64,000 nucleotides of DNA from Bacteroidetes bacterium UBA1941 (GCA_002336805.1 DDEZ01000011.1:124001-188000); one strand, 5' to 3'. Shown: positions 1 to 9,366, numbered from the stretch's first letter. Made by a program: numbers and translations. The notes: generated by a model not told the origin, from the letters alone.

Positions 1-83
1 GATATGCTACAAAAGGTTTACATTTCATCATGTATGATGACAAAGACTGGTACGAGGCACAACTGAAAAGCTTTGTCAAATAG
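1..83 (+). CDS. C-terminal end of a protein, possibly alpha/beta hydrolase (partial)
   Basis: An open frame enters from the left edge and stops at the TAG at 81-83, giving 26 residues that end in LKSFVK. The stretch GLHFIMYDDKDW resembles the catalytic-His strand of alpha/beta hydrolases, where a Gly-x-His-Phe segment is followed by an acidic turn and a short final helix. The fragment is too short for a firm family call. The ECF sigma factor starts 3 bases downstream, so the two may be co-transcribed. Confidence 0.45.
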   Translation, partial: YATKGLHFIMYDDKDWYEAQLKSFVK

Positions 84-85
84 CA

Positions 86-562
86 ATGCAGGACTTCAAA
101 GAAATATACGATCAGTACTGGAGCCGGGTCTACCGCCTCTGCATGGGCTACCTGAATGATGCCGCCCATGCCCAGGACGTGGCGCAGGAGACCTTTGTCA
201 CAGTGTGGGAGAAGCTGCCACAGTTTCGCGGCGAGGCGGCTATAGGCACCTGGATATTCCGTATCGCGTCAAATCAATGCCTGCGCCAGATAGAGCGCGA
301 TAAAAGAATGCCGCGCTCCAATATGCCGGAGCAGATAGCCGAGAAGCATGAAGCAGCGCCGGAGGGCAAAATAGCCTACCTCTACAAGGCAATATCGGAG
401 CTCAGCGAGACAGACAGGATCATCATCTCACTGGAGCTGGAGGGGCTACCGCAGGCAGAGATAGCCTCTATAGTAGGCATCTCGGAGGGCAATGTCAGGG
501 TCAAGATCCACAGGATAAAAGATAAGCTAACAGAAAAATTTAAGCACTATGATGGACAATAA
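86..562 (+). CDS. ECF-type RNA polymerase sigma factor
   Basis: The 158-residue protein has the two helical regions of extracytoplasmic-function sigma factors and no other domain. Region 2 (about residues 8-70) contains the DVAQETFVTVW core-binding segment and the GTWIFRIASNQCLRQI helix that recognises the -10 element. Region 4 (about 100-150) contains the helix-turn-helix around LPQAEIASIVGISEGNVRVKI. It would direct core RNA polymerase to a small regulon. The next gene overlaps it by 14 bases and encodes a membrane protein, the usual arrangement for a sigma factor and its membrane-bound regulator. The target promoters cannot be inferred here. Confidence 0.93.
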   Translation: MQDFKEIYDQYWSRVYRLCMGYLNDAAHAQDVAQETFVTVWEKLPQFRGEAAIGTWIFRIASNQCLRQIERDKRMPRSNMPEQIAEKHEAAPEGKIAYLYKAISELSETDRIIISLELEGLPQAEIASIVGISEGNVRVKIHRIKDKLTEKFKHYDGQ

Positions 563-1145
563 TGATGACCTGAAGGCACTCTGGGGTGCGGGTATAGCAG
601 CTCCCGCGCCGGATATCACGGCCCTGCTCACGCGCGCCACCACGGTGAAAAGAAAAGCACTCAACAAAATGATATGGGGTAATCTGCTACTGGTGCTGAC
701 ATCTATATTCATCGCCTGGGTATGGATACACTATCAGCCCCAGATGCTGACTACGAAGATCGGTATCGTACTTTGCATACTTGCCATGCTACTGTATATA
801 GTGGCATCTACCTCTATGCTTCAGTTCCTCTTTCGCACGGAGCCGGATATGGATACCGCCAGCTACCTGGCGCAGATGCTGCGCCTGAGGCAGCGGCAGG
901 AGTACCTGCAAAAAACGATCATGACTGCATACTACATCCTGCTGTCTGCCGGTATGGCGCTATACATGATAGAATATGCCACGATGTTGGGACGCAGATA
1001 CGGACTGATAGCCTATCTGGTCACATTTGGCTGGATAGGGCTGGCCTGGTTTTACATCCGTCCGCGTACGGCGCGCAAGCAGCTCGCGCCTATCAATGAT
1101 GTGATCAAACAACTGGAGCAGGTCCAGCAGCAGTTAAAGGACTGA
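549..1145 (+). CDS. Four-helix membrane protein, putative regulator of the ECF sigma factor
   Basis: The 198-residue protein has four predicted membrane helices, at roughly 38-60, 72-92, 123-143 and 149-169, and a charged C-terminal tail rich in Gln and Lys. Its start overlaps the sigma factor gene by 14 bases, which implies translational coupling. Position and topology suggest an anti-sigma-like partner. However, I see no zinc-binding anti-sigma motif or FecR-like domain, so that role is inferred from context only. The short N-terminal cytoplasmic segment rich in Asp, Ala and Leu could be the part that contacts the sigma factor. Confidence 0.7.
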   Translation: MMDNNDDLKALWGAGIAAPAPDITALLTRATTVKRKALNKMIWGNLLLVLTSIFIAWVWIHYQPQMLTTKIGIVLCILAMLLYIVASTSMLQFLFRTEPDMDTASYLAQMLRLRQRQEYLQKTIMTAYYILLSAGMALYMIEYATMLGRRYGLIAYLVTFGWIGLAWFYIRPRTARKQLAPINDVIKQLEQVQQQLKD

Positions 1146-1192
1146 TGGACCGGTCAAAGTCCATTTGCCCCATTTTTCGTATTTTTCGGCCT

Positions 1193-3640
1193 ATGAGTAT
1201 TGAAGCAGGAAAAGCCTATGCGCCTGCTGCTGGTGCAGCGGCTGCCGAAGGGCACAAGATATCGTTAGAGCAATTTAAAGAAGAAGTACTGCGCGACTAC
1301 AAGGTCGCTATGGCCAGCCGTGAGATGAGCCTCATGGGGCGCAAAGAAGTACTGACCGGCAAGGCTAAGTTTGGCATATTCGGCGATGGCAAGGAGCTGG
1401 CACAGGTGGCCCTGGCCAAGACATTCCGCCATGGCGACTGGCGCAGCGGCTACTACCGCGACCAGACATGGATGATGGCTCTGGGTGAGCTGACCGTAGA
1501 GCAGTTCTTTTCACAGCTATATGCCAATCCTGATCCGGGCGCTGATCCATTCAGCTCCGGCCGCCAGATGAATGCGCACTTTGCCACGCCGATGCAGGAT
1601 GAGAACGGCCAGTGGCTGGATCTCACCGCCAGGTATAACTCTACTGCAGATGCATCTCCTACTGCCTCGCAGATGCCGCGCTCACTGGGTATCGCACTGG
1701 CATCTAAGCTCTACCGCCAGAATGAAGAACTGGGTGAGCAGTCGTCAAACTTTACTAATCGTGGAGATGAGGTATCCTACGTATCGATAGGTGATGCCTC
1801 TACCAGCGAGGGGATCTTCTGGGAGACGATCAATGCTGCCGGTGTACTGCGTGTACCTTTGGCAGTGAGTGTGTGGGACGATGGCTATGGCATATCCGTG
1901 CCTAAGAAATATCAGACTACCAAGAGCTCGATATCAGAAGCGCTCAGCGGTTTCAATGTAAATGAACTGGGCGATGGGTATGACATCTATGTCTGCGAAG
2001 GCTGGGATTATCCTAAGCTGGTAGCTACCTACCGCAAAGGGATAGAAAATATGCGCAAGACGCACAGGCCGGCACTATTCCACATCACAGAGGTCACTCA
2101 GCCGCAGGGCCACTCTACCTCCGGCTCTCATGAGCGCTACAAGAATGCGGAGCGCCTGCAGTGGGAGAAGGACTACGACGGTATCAAGAAGTTTCGCGAG
2201 TGGATACTGGCAAATGAGATAGCTGACGAGCAAGAACTCCAGGCCATAGAGCAGGTGGCAAAGAAAGAAGCACAAGACGGCCGTAATGCAGCCTGGAGGA
2301 AATTTAACGAGCCGATCAAGGCTGAGATAGCCCAGCTCGTAGAGCTGCTGAATGATGTGGCTACTGAGAGCGGCGAGGAAAAAGTATACGAAACGATCTC
2401 CTCTATAGAAACCGCCATGGACCCGATCCGCAAGGATATCATCAAGACTGCTAAAGTGGTGATACGCCAGTTTCGCGGGCAGGAGTTCAGCGCGATAGAC
2501 AGGCTGCGCAGATGGACAGATAGCTTTGTGGCAAAGTACCAGCAGACCTACAGCTCCCACCTGCACAGCGAGTCTCCTATGGCCGCGCTGAAAGTTCGTG
2601 AGGTGAAAGCAGAATACTCTGCCGATAGCAAAATGCTGAACGGCTTTGAAATATTGAATATTGCTTTTGACAAGATATTTGAGAAGTATCCTGAGGTAGT
2701 AGCCTTTGGCGAAGATGTAGGCAAGATAGGTGATGTGAACCAGGGCTTCGCCGGTATACAGGACAAGTATGGCGAGCTGCGCATCTTTGATACAGGTATC
2801 CGCGAGGCTACCATCATGGGGCAGGGTATGGGCCTGGCTATGCGCGGCTTCCGCCCGATAGCCGAGATACAGTACCTGGACTACCTACTCTATGGCCTGC
2901 AGCCACTCAGTGATGACCTGGCCTGCCTGCAGTACCGTACCAAGGGCAAACAAAAGGCGCCACTCATAGTCCGTACCCGCGGCCACAGGCTGGAGGGTAT
3001 CTGGCACACGGGCTCGCCTATGGGCATGATGCTCGGCACGCTACGCGGTATGCACATCTGCGTACCACGCAATATGGTGCAGGCTGCCGGTATGTACAAT
3101 ACCCTGCTGCAAAGCGATGAACCGGCCATAGTAGTAGAATGCCTGAACGGCTACCGCCTCAAAGAACAACTGCCTGATAATATAGATTCCTTTACCGTGG
3201 CGCTCGGTGTGCCGGAGATCATAGAGGCCGGTACGGATGTGACAGTGGTGTCATATGGCTCTACCCTGCGTATCATACAGGATGCCATGAAGCTACTGGA
3301 GGAAACAGGCATCTCTGTAGAACTGATAGATGTACAGACACTTCTGCCATTTGATATCAATGGTATCATAGGTGAGTCTGTGCGCCGGACCAACCGCGTG
3401 GTCTTCATAGATGAGGATGTGCCGGGTGGTGCATCGGCGTATATGTTCCAGCAGGTGTTTGAGCATCAGGATATCTACCGCTATCTGGATGCCCCGCCAT
3501 GCACCATTTCTGCCAAGGCGCACCGCTCTCCATATGGTAGCGATGGCGACTACTTCAGCAAGCCAAATGCTGAGGAGATATTCGAAGTGATCTATGGTAT
3601 GATGAGTGAGGTAGATCCGGGCGAGTGGCCGGCGTTGTGA
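1193..3640 (+). CDS. Fused 2-oxoacid dehydrogenase E1 alpha/beta subunit
   Basis: This thiamine-diphosphate-dependent E1 joins the alpha and beta halves in one chain of 815 residues. The alpha half carries the cofactor signature, beginning at SIGDASTSEG and closing at WDDGYGIS about 30 residues later. The beta half starts around FEILNIAFDKIF and contains GEDVGKIGDVNQG and TGIREATIMGQGMGLA. It would decarboxylate a 2-oxoacid and pass the acyl group to a lipoyl E2 protein. Branched-chain 2-oxoacids are the likeliest substrate, but pyruvate cannot be excluded. Fused E1 chains are common in Bacteroidota. I chose the ATG at 1193. An in-frame ATG at 1145 overlaps the previous stop codon and would add 16 residues that do not look conserved. 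Confidence 0.88.
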   Translation: MSIEAGKAYAPAAGAAAAEGHKISLEQFKEEVLRDYKVAMASREMSLMGRKEVLTGKAKFGIFGDGKELAQVALAKTFRHGDWRSGYYRDQTWMMALGELTVEQFFSQLYANPDPGADPFSSGRQMNAHFATPMQDENGQWLDLTARYNSTADASPTASQMPRSLGIALASKLYRQNEELGEQSSNFTNRGDEVSYVSIGDASTSEGIFWETINAAGVLRVPLAVSVWDDGYGISVPKKYQTTKSSISEALSGFNVNELGDGYDIYVCEGWDYPKLVATYRKGIENMRKTHRPALFHITEVTQPQGHSTSGSHERYKNAERLQWEKDYDGIKKFREWILANEIADEQELQAIEQVAKKEAQDGRNAAWRKFNEPIKAEIAQLVELLNDVATESGEEKVYETISSIETAMDPIRKDIIKTAKVVIRQFRGQEFSAIDRLRRWTDSFVAKYQQTYSSHLHSESPMAALKVREVKAEYSADSKMLNGFEILNIAFDKIFEKYPEVVAFGEDVGKIGDVNQGFAGIQDKYGELRIFDTGIREATIMGQGMGLAMRGFRPIAEIQYLDYLLYGLQPLSDDLACLQYRTKGKQKAPLIVRTRGHRLEGIWHTGSPMGMMLGTLRGMHICVPRNMVQAAGMYNTLLQSDEPAIVVECLNGYRLKEQLPDNIDSFTVALGVPEIIEAGTDVTVVSYGSTLRIIQDAMKLLEETGISVELIDVQTLLPFDINGIIGESVRRTNRVVFIDEDVPGGASAYMFQQVFEHQDIYRYLDAPPCTISAKAHRSPYGSDGDYFSKPNAEEIFEVIYGMMSEVDPGEWPAL

Positions 3641-3659
3641 TCATAGAGATAGAACTGAA

Positions 3660-4277
3660 ATGAAAACGAACAGATACCTGCTGACATTGCTGGCCATGAC
3701 CTGCTGCTATGCAGCGATGGCACAGAAAAATAAGATATACAAAGTGGAAGACCTTGATCCCGCTCTCTGGAAGCCGGGGTATGTGGTCATGCTCAAAGGA
3801 GATACAGTGAAGGGTATGATCAGGAAAATGCGTTTTGCAGATCTGATCCTGGAGGAGTTTGAATACAAAGTGGTGATCATAGGTGAGGATGGCCTCAAGA
3901 GGACCATATCATCTATGAAGAGCAGAGGGTACAGCTACAGAGATGGTGGCAATGAGGTCAGACTGGTATCTGTAGATGTGCCGGGAGAGCTGAGCGGTGC
4001 CGGCGTTGTTTTCTGCGAAATACCTATAGACGGACCATGCCAGGAACTGGTCTACTATGAATATGTATCCAACGGATACGGGCAGACACTGGCCTCGCGC
4101 ACGCTGATCAGGATCAAGTCTGATATGACCTTGGTCAAAGAAATAGGATTTAAGCATAACATGCGGGAGTTCTTTGCTTCGTGCCCACTGATACTCAAAG
4201 GCATTGAAGAAAAGAAGTATAGCTATGACAACTGGGAGCAGATAGTACGGGACTACAACGCCGGTACCTGCAGATAG
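3660..4277 (+). CDS. Secreted protein of unknown function, paralogue of next gene
   Basis: The 205-residue product begins with a cleavable signal peptide (TLLAMTCCYAAMAQ) and has no other membrane segment, so it is probably periplasmic or exported. I recognise no family. The mature part starts with LWKPGYVVMLKGDTVKG, a strand-turn-strand pattern, and ends with a conserved block containing IGFKHNMREFF, YSYDNWEQIV and YNAGTC. The same N- and C-terminal blocks occur in the gene at 4461-5102, so the pair arose by tandem duplication. The gene lies 19 bases downstream of the E1 gene on the same strand. Confidence 0.75.
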   Translation: MKTNRYLLTLLAMTCCYAAMAQKNKIYKVEDLDPALWKPGYVVMLKGDTVKGMIRKMRFADLILEEFEYKVVIIGEDGLKRTISSMKSRGYSYRDGGNEVRLVSVDVPGELSGAGVVFCEIPIDGPCQELVYYEYVSNGYGQTLASRTLIRIKSDMTLVKEIGFKHNMREFFASCPLILKGIEEKKYSYDNWEQIVRDYNAGTCR

Positions 4278-4460
4278 CCCGACTATACACCTTGCCGGGT
4301 GTTGTGCATATACATCTGGCACATTCCTTGCCTTACGTCGCCAAACAATTCATTTTAGCTGCTGCCGGAGTATATGTGCATAGATAAGTGTCTATCTATC
4401 AGCCTATATAGAAACTATAATAATACTGTGCCGTATAAGGAGGTACCATACCTTAATACA

Positions 4461-5102
4461 ATGTCAAGATTGACGATCATGCTACTGGCACTTCTGCTGG
4501 GAGGCAGCCTCTGCGCGCAGCCCAACAGCACAGACCCGGATGAAGCCCGGCGCTGGAAGCCTGGCTATATCATTTCCCTCCATGACGATACTGTGCATGG
4601 CAGGATCAAGGATATTCGCTTTCTGGATGTGTATTATGACTATCAGCGGCGGGTGGCTTTTGAGAGCGAGGGTGTCATCACTGAGTATGTGCCGGTAGAG
4701 TTGAAGGGATTTGCCCTGCAGACAGAGGAAGCATCAAAGCCGGTACTCATGGTGCTGGAGTCTGTGAGTGATCCGCGTGAGGGTGGGGGGCATATCTTCT
4801 CACGAGTATTCTGCACAGGAGCATGCAAGGTCTATGGCTACACTGTCACCCTCACACGGGAGAGCGAGGCGATGATCAGCTCAGGCAAGGCCATAGCACC
4901 ATCATTACTAGCGCAGGAGAAAAAGTACATACAGCTGGGCCATGGAGATTTCATACCACTCAAATTCATCGGCTTCAAAAAAAGTATGCGGGACCTCTTT
5001 ACCATGTGCCCGGTGATACTCGCCCGGCTGGAGAATAAGCAATATACCTATGAGAACTGGCAGGCAATGGTACATGACTACAATTGTGGCATCTGCAAGT
5101 AG
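4461..5102 (+). CDS. Secreted protein of unknown function, paralogue of previous gene
   Basis: This 213-residue protein has a signal peptide ending at SLCAQ. It shares with the preceding gene the WKPGYIISLHDDTVHG opening and the IGFKKSMRDLF, YTYENWQAMV and YNCGIC closing blocks, while the middle differs in length and sequence. Two of the shared cysteines, in MCP and GIC, could form a disulfide after export. The ATG at 4461 is chosen because it sits directly before the signal peptide. The open frame extends upstream to 4374, but those residues look non-coding. The function is unknown. Confidence 0.72.
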   Translation: MSRLTIMLLALLLGGSLCAQPNSTDPDEARRWKPGYIISLHDDTVHGRIKDIRFLDVYYDYQRRVAFESEGVITEYVPVELKGFALQTEEASKPVLMVLESVSDPREGGGHIFSRVFCTGACKVYGYTVTLTRESEAMISSGKAIAPSLLAQEKKYIQLGHGDFIPLKFIGFKKSMRDLFTMCPVILARLENKQYTYENWQAMVHDYNCGICK

Positions 5103-5108
5103 GACCTT

Positions 5109-5333
5109 TCAGCGCTTTCGCGCATAGTTATACCTTACATATTTATTGAGATAGGTGGTGAGACCGCGGCCTGACAGCGCCAGCCGTTTCATTTGGTCTA
5201 CATGCCTCTTGCCCGGCCGGGCATGGTCATATACGTACACGCTGCCATCGTGAAACTGCAACGCGATGTAGTCCTCTCCGGCCTCATAGGCCGTGATCCC
5301 GCTGTTTCCTCCCAGATCTAGGTAGCGCTGCAT
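5109..5333 (-). CDS. KTSC-like domain protein
   Basis: The small protein of about 74 residues resembles the KTSC family, single-domain proteins sometimes found beside RNA-handling enzymes. The visible pattern is a strand pair (YIALQFHDGSVYVYDHA) followed by a helix and the LALSGRGLTTYLNKYVR end, close to the family's G-x-x-Y, F-x-x-G-x-x-Y-x-Y and A-x-S-x-G spacing. The start is uncertain: ATG codons at 5378, 5372 and 5363 would extend the N-terminus and overlap the region upstream of the divergent hydrolase. I prefer 5333 because it gives the usual family length. No function can be assigned. Confidence 0.55.
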   Translation of the reverse strand: MQRYLDLGGNSGITAYEAGEDYIALQFHDGSVYVYDHARPGKRHVDQMKRLALSGRGLTTYLNKYVRYNYARKR

Positions 5334-5401
5334 GCTGATGGTCCTGCAAAGAAGCTGCCACATCACCTTCATTGCCACAAAATTATTTACCTTACTATCC
5401 T

Positions 5402-6264
5402 ATGGAGTCAAAGTACATAGCTGTCAATGGCATCAGGCTACACTATATGGAGGAGGGTAATGGTGAACTGGTCATATTGCTGCATGGCTTCCCGGAGTTC
5501 TGGTACGGCTGGCGCAAGCAGTTACCTGTGCTGAGCCGATCCTACCGTGTCGTGGCCCCTGATATGCGCGGCTACAACCTGAGCGACAAGCCCCAGGGCA
5601 TCTCTCAATACAAAATGGATGTACTGGTCCAGGACATAGCTGAGCTGATACAAAAGCTGGGTAATGGGGCTATCCTGGTAGGTCACGACTGGGGCGCCGC
5701 AGTAGCCTGGGCGGTGGCAGCCACTCATCCTGACCTGATCGTCAAGCTGGGCATCATCAATGTACCTCATCCGCTGGAGATGCAGAAGGCTCTCCGTGGT
5801 TTAACCTGCGGCAGTGGGCGAGGAGCTACTATATGTTTTTATTTCAGCTGCCATGGCTGCCGGAGTGGTTTATAGGCCGCGACCTGGCGCGGACTTTCAG
5901 CAATGTATTCAAAAGCTTTAGCCCTAAAGGCGTAGCACCTGCAGCAGACGAAATACGACAGTATGTAGAGGCGTATAAGCAGCCCGGTGCACTGACAGGT
6001 GCCATCAACTACTATCGCGCTGCGCTCCGGGCCCCGGCCTCACTGGATCTGAGCAGGGTGCTGCCTATGCCAGTGCTGATGATATGGGGCGAGCAGGACA
6101 AGGCGCTGGGCAAGGAACTCACCTGCAATACCAAACAATACTGCGCTGATCTGGAGACTGTCTATGATCCCACCAGTGGCCACTTCATCACCGCAGACAA
6201 TCCTGAACTGGTGAATGCAGCTTTGCTAAGGTTCTTTGCAGCCAATGACCGAAAAGTAGTTTGA
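5402..6264 (+). pseudogene. Alpha/beta hydrolase (epoxide hydrolase-like), frameshifted
   Basis: Two overlapping frames together make one complete hydrolase of about 287 residues. The first part has the oxyanion motif HGFPEFWYGW and the nucleophile elbow VGHDWGAAVAW. An Asp rather than Ser nucleophile indicates an epoxide hydrolase or dehalogenase-type enzyme. The second part has the cap domain and the catalytic His in SGHFITADNPEL. The reading frame breaks at about 5800-5802. Adding one T to the TTT run restores the expected FNLRQWARSYYMFLFQ. Without it the first frame ends at 5875, before the catalytic His. This is either a real inactivating deletion or a homopolymer sequencing error. The ATG at 5402 fits the family start better than 5372. 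Confidence 0.82.
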
Positions 6265-6295
6265 ATAGACAGGCATTAGACCTACTTTCACATAC

Positions 6296-8218
6296 ATGAA
6301 GTATCTCAGGGGGATAGGAGTCTCTATCGTCGTCATCTGTGTCATTCTGGTAGCTGGTTTCTTCCTGTTTCGCGGCAGGCTGCTACAGGTAGCGCTGGGC
6401 AGGGTAGAGGCACGTATGCAGGACAGGTACCATGCCTCTCTCTCCGTATCCTCTGCAGCCTTCACCGGGCTGAGCCATGTGTTGGTACAGGGCATCACGC
6501 TCGTACCCGAGGGGCAGGATACGCTGGCCCGCATAGAGGAAGCCGATGTAGATGTAGCCATACTTCCCCTGCTGCGCGGGCGTGCTGACTTTGACGGGCT
6601 GCGGGTCAGGGGGGCAGATATCCGCATCTACCATACACCGGAGAGGGATAATATTTCACCATTTCGCAAGGCGCAGACTCCTGCTGCCAGTGGCGATGAG
6701 GCTGTGGCTAGCTTCCGCGAGAGATGGACGGGATTGCAGTCCCGGCTGCTCAAGGTGCTGGGTACAGACCTGATGGCAGATGATATCAGGATAAGCTATC
6801 AGGATACTCTGCGGCAGGAGGAGGTGCTGATACCACATTTCTTTATGACTCAGCGTGACCTGACCGGTGTGCTGATAGATGAGGTGCATGGTGATACCAT
6901 GGTACTCTCTGGCCGCGTGATCAGGAAGAAGCAAGAATATGAAGTGGAGGTAAAGCACATGAGCCACGATACGGCTTATTTGCCGTTTCTCGATGCTGAC
7001 AGGGGGCTGAGGTGCAGGTTTGGGTACCTGAAGGCTGACGTAAAATTTGATGAGAAAGGAGACAATGCTATCATCACGGTCAATGCTGCTGCGCGGGACT
7101 TTCACCTGCACCACTGGCGCCTGGCCAATGAGGATGTGGTCCTGCCGGATGCGTCCTTCTCCGGCCTGCTACGCATCAGCGATGATGCTGTAGAACTGGA
7201 TTCTGCGTCTACAGTGCGTCTGGCCCACGCTTCCTACGGCCTCTTTGCACGCTATGATCTGAAGCCTGATACTACGCTGGCGCTGCATATCCGTATGGCG
7301 GAGACACCGGCAGATAGCTTTTTTCAGTCATTGCCCCATGGTATGTTTGGGACGCTGCAGGGCATCTCCTGCAGAGGATCACTCAGGTACGACCTCGACT
7401 TTCTGATACATACTAATAACCCGGACTCCCTGCTGTTTAACTCGGCCCTGACCAAGAAAGATCTACAGATCGTCCACTACGGTGCAGAAAACTATGCGCG
7501 CATCAATGGCGACTTCGTCTACGATGCCTATGATAAAGACAAACTGGTAAGGCGTATCACTATAGGTCCGGAGAATCCATTTTTCACCCGGCTGGATCAG
7601 ATGTCTCCCTACCTGCCGCAGGCTGTCCTACAGGCCGAAGATCCTTTCTTTATGCATCACCGTGGTTTCCTGCAGGAATCATTTCGAGAATCGATAGCCA
7701 AGAACTATAAGGAGCATCGTTTTGCCCGTGGTGGCAGCACCATCAGTATGCAGCTGGTGAAGAATGTCTACCTGAGCAGGGACAAGACCATTTCGCGCAA
7801 AGCGGAAGAAGCGCTCATCGTGTACCTGATAGAAAATCTCGGCCTGGTGCCCAAGGAGCGCATGCTGGAGGTATACCTGAATGCGATAGAGTGGGGGCCC
7901 AATGTGTATGGCATAGGCGAGGCGGCGCATTTCTATTTCAATAAGCGGCCAGCCCAGCTCACGCTGCAGGAGAGCCTTTTCCTGGCCAGCATTATCCCGC
8001 GGCCCAAGTCATTTGCCTGGCAGTTTGACCATCAGGGGCAGCTACGATTTTCCCTGAGCAACTACTTTAAAATATTGACGGAACGTATGGTGATACGCAA
8101 TGTGCTCTCGCCTGAGGATACCATAGGTCTAAAAGCAGAAGTAACGCTCCTGGGTCCCGCCCGGCGGATGGTGATGCCGGCAGACAGCCTGCCACAAGAA
8201 CCTGGCGAGGACGACTAA
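6296..8218 (+). CDS. GT51 transglycosylase with large N-terminal envelope domain
   Basis: The 640-residue protein has one N-terminal membrane helix (about residues 6-27), then roughly 390 residues rich in beta-strands that look like an AsmA/DUF748-type envelope domain. A glycosyltransferase 51 domain follows at about 430-600. GT51 hallmarks are visible: the catalytic Glu in AEDPFFMHHRG and the RGGSTISMQLVKNVYLS and EVYLNAIEWGPNVYGI blocks. No transpeptidase SxxK, SxN or KTG motifs are present. It should polymerise lipid II glycan chains or act on a related substrate at the outer face of the inner membrane. The bifunctional PBP1A at 60596 contains the same GT51 fold. Confidence 0.85.
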   Translation: MKYLRGIGVSIVVICVILVAGFFLFRGRLLQVALGRVEARMQDRYHASLSVSSAAFTGLSHVLVQGITLVPEGQDTLARIEEADVDVAILPLLRGRADFDGLRVRGADIRIYHTPERDNISPFRKAQTPAASGDEAVASFRERWTGLQSRLLKVLGTDLMADDIRISYQDTLRQEEVLIPHFFMTQRDLTGVLIDEVHGDTMVLSGRVIRKKQEYEVEVKHMSHDTAYLPFLDADRGLRCRFGYLKADVKFDEKGDNAIITVNAAARDFHLHHWRLANEDVVLPDASFSGLLRISDDAVELDSASTVRLAHASYGLFARYDLKPDTTLALHIRMAETPADSFFQSLPHGMFGTLQGISCRGSLRYDLDFLIHTNNPDSLLFNSALTKKDLQIVHYGAENYARINGDFVYDAYDKDKLVRRITIGPENPFFTRLDQMSPYLPQAVLQAEDPFFMHHRGFLQESFRESIAKNYKEHRFARGGSTISMQLVKNVYLSRDKTISRKAEEALIVYLIENLGLVPKERMLEVYLNAIEWGPNVYGIGEAAHFYFNKRPAQLTLQESLFLASIIPRPKSFAWQFDHQGQLRFSLSNYFKILTERMVIRNVLSPEDTIGLKAEVTLLGPARRMVMPADSLPQEPGEDD

Positions 8219-8328
8219 GGCCAAATACTGAGATAGAGGACTTTACAGATAGGTAATCAAAAACTAAGCTAAAATACCGGTGGGCTTTGCTTTAATCAGT
8301 AGCTTTGTGATATAATTCACCTGAAGTA

Positions 8329-9366
8329 ATGTCTCAATCTTTCAACGCCGAGCAGGTGCTCGCAGATTTCAAGAACTGGAATCAACAGTTAAAAAAGTAT
8401 CAAGTACCCAACACGCGAAAGGCAGTAGTACAGATCCTCAATAGCTTTTCTTTTTATATCGGCTTATGGATATTGCAGTTCTGGCTGTATGACAAGTCTG
8501 CTGTCTTTACCGTATTGATCGCTGCGCTGAATGGTTTGCTGCTGGGCAGGATCTTTATCATCCAGCATGACTGCGGTCACCGTTCCTTCACCCGCAGCAA
8601 GCTGGCTAACGATATCATAGGCACTGTATCGAGCGCTTTCACCGTGATACCGTATAAGTACTGGGCCAAATCCCATGACTTTCACCATGCGCATAATGGT
8701 CAGCTGGAGGTGAGCGATATCGGTGATGTAGAAGTCCTCACCACAGAGCAGTACAATGCGCTCAGTACATGGGGCAAGGTACGCTACCGGGTCTATCGCA
8801 GCCCGTTTTATCTTTTCACCATCGGGGGCTTTTTCTACGTTGTATTGTATAACAGGTTCGCCTTTTTGCGCGAGGGTGGTTTTGCCAAGGTGAAGAAGAG
8901 CGTGACGATCAGCAATGTGGCATTTGTGGTGCTCTACCTGGCTTTAGGTTTTTTCCTGGGGTACAAGAAATTCCTCCTTGTGCAGTTTGCTAACCTCTTC
9001 TTCTTTGGCACGTACGCGCTGTGGTTCTTTTACATCCAGCATCAGTATGAGAATATCTACAAGAACAGCAAGGAGAACTGGAACTACGTACTGTCAGCTA
9101 TCAAAGGCAGTACCTACTACAGGCTACCGTACGTAGGCCACTGGCTCACCGGCAATATAGGCTACCATCATATCCACCATCTGTGCCCTACTATCCCAAA
9201 CTATCACCTGCGTGCCTGCCACAAGAATATGCCGGTATTTGAGAAGCATGTGAATGCGCTCAGCTTCTGGCAGAGCCTGAAGACGGTGAACGCCAACCTC
9301 TGGGATGCACAGGAGATGCGTATGATCTCCTTTACCGAAAACAGGCGCCGCAGGGACGGACGCTAG
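8329..9366 (+). CDS. Fatty acid desaturase (membrane di-iron)
   Basis: The 345-residue integral membrane protein carries the three histidine boxes of acyl desaturases: HDCGH near residue 84, HDFHH near 120 and HHIHH near 283. Hydrophobic helices lie between the boxes. It resembles acyl-lipid omega-6/delta-12-type desaturases that add a cis double bond to membrane fatty acids, with electrons from ferredoxin or a cytochrome. Regiospecificity cannot be read from the sequence. The gene stands alone, with 110 bases before it and its own start at ATG 8329. Control by temperature or membrane fluidity would be typical, but no operator is visible. Confidence 0.92.
   Translation: MSQSFNAEQVLADFKNWNQQLKKYQVPNTRKAVVQILNSFSFYIGLWILQFWLYDKSAVFTVLIAALNGLLLGRIFIIQHDCGHRSFTRSKLANDIIGTVSSAFTVIPYKYWAKSHDFHHAHNGQLEVSDIGDVEVLTTEQYNALSTWGKVRYRVYRSPFYLFTIGGFFYVVLYNRFAFLREGGFAKVKKSVTISNVAFVVLYLALGFFLGYKKFLLVQFANLFFFGTYALWFFYIQHQYENIYKNSKENWNYVLSAIKGSTYYRLPYVGHWLTGNIGYHHIHHLCPTIPNYHLRACHKNMPVFEKHVNALSFWQSLKTVNANLWDAQEMRMISFTENRRRRDGR

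Noticed and set aside
1145..1192. Longer N-terminus for the fused E1 gene
   Set aside because: The ATG at 1145 overlaps the previous stop codon, but the 16 added residues do not resemble an E1 start.
2075..2566. Minus-strand frame inside the E1 gene
   Set aside because: It lies wholly within a clearly coding plus-strand gene and shows no motifs. Several similar opposite-strand frames elsewhere were left out for the same reason.
4437..4443. Strong Shine-Dalgarno AAGGAGG for the gene at 4461
   Set aside because: The spacing to the ATG is 17 bases, too long to act as a ribosome-binding site, and Bacteroidota rarely depend on this signal.
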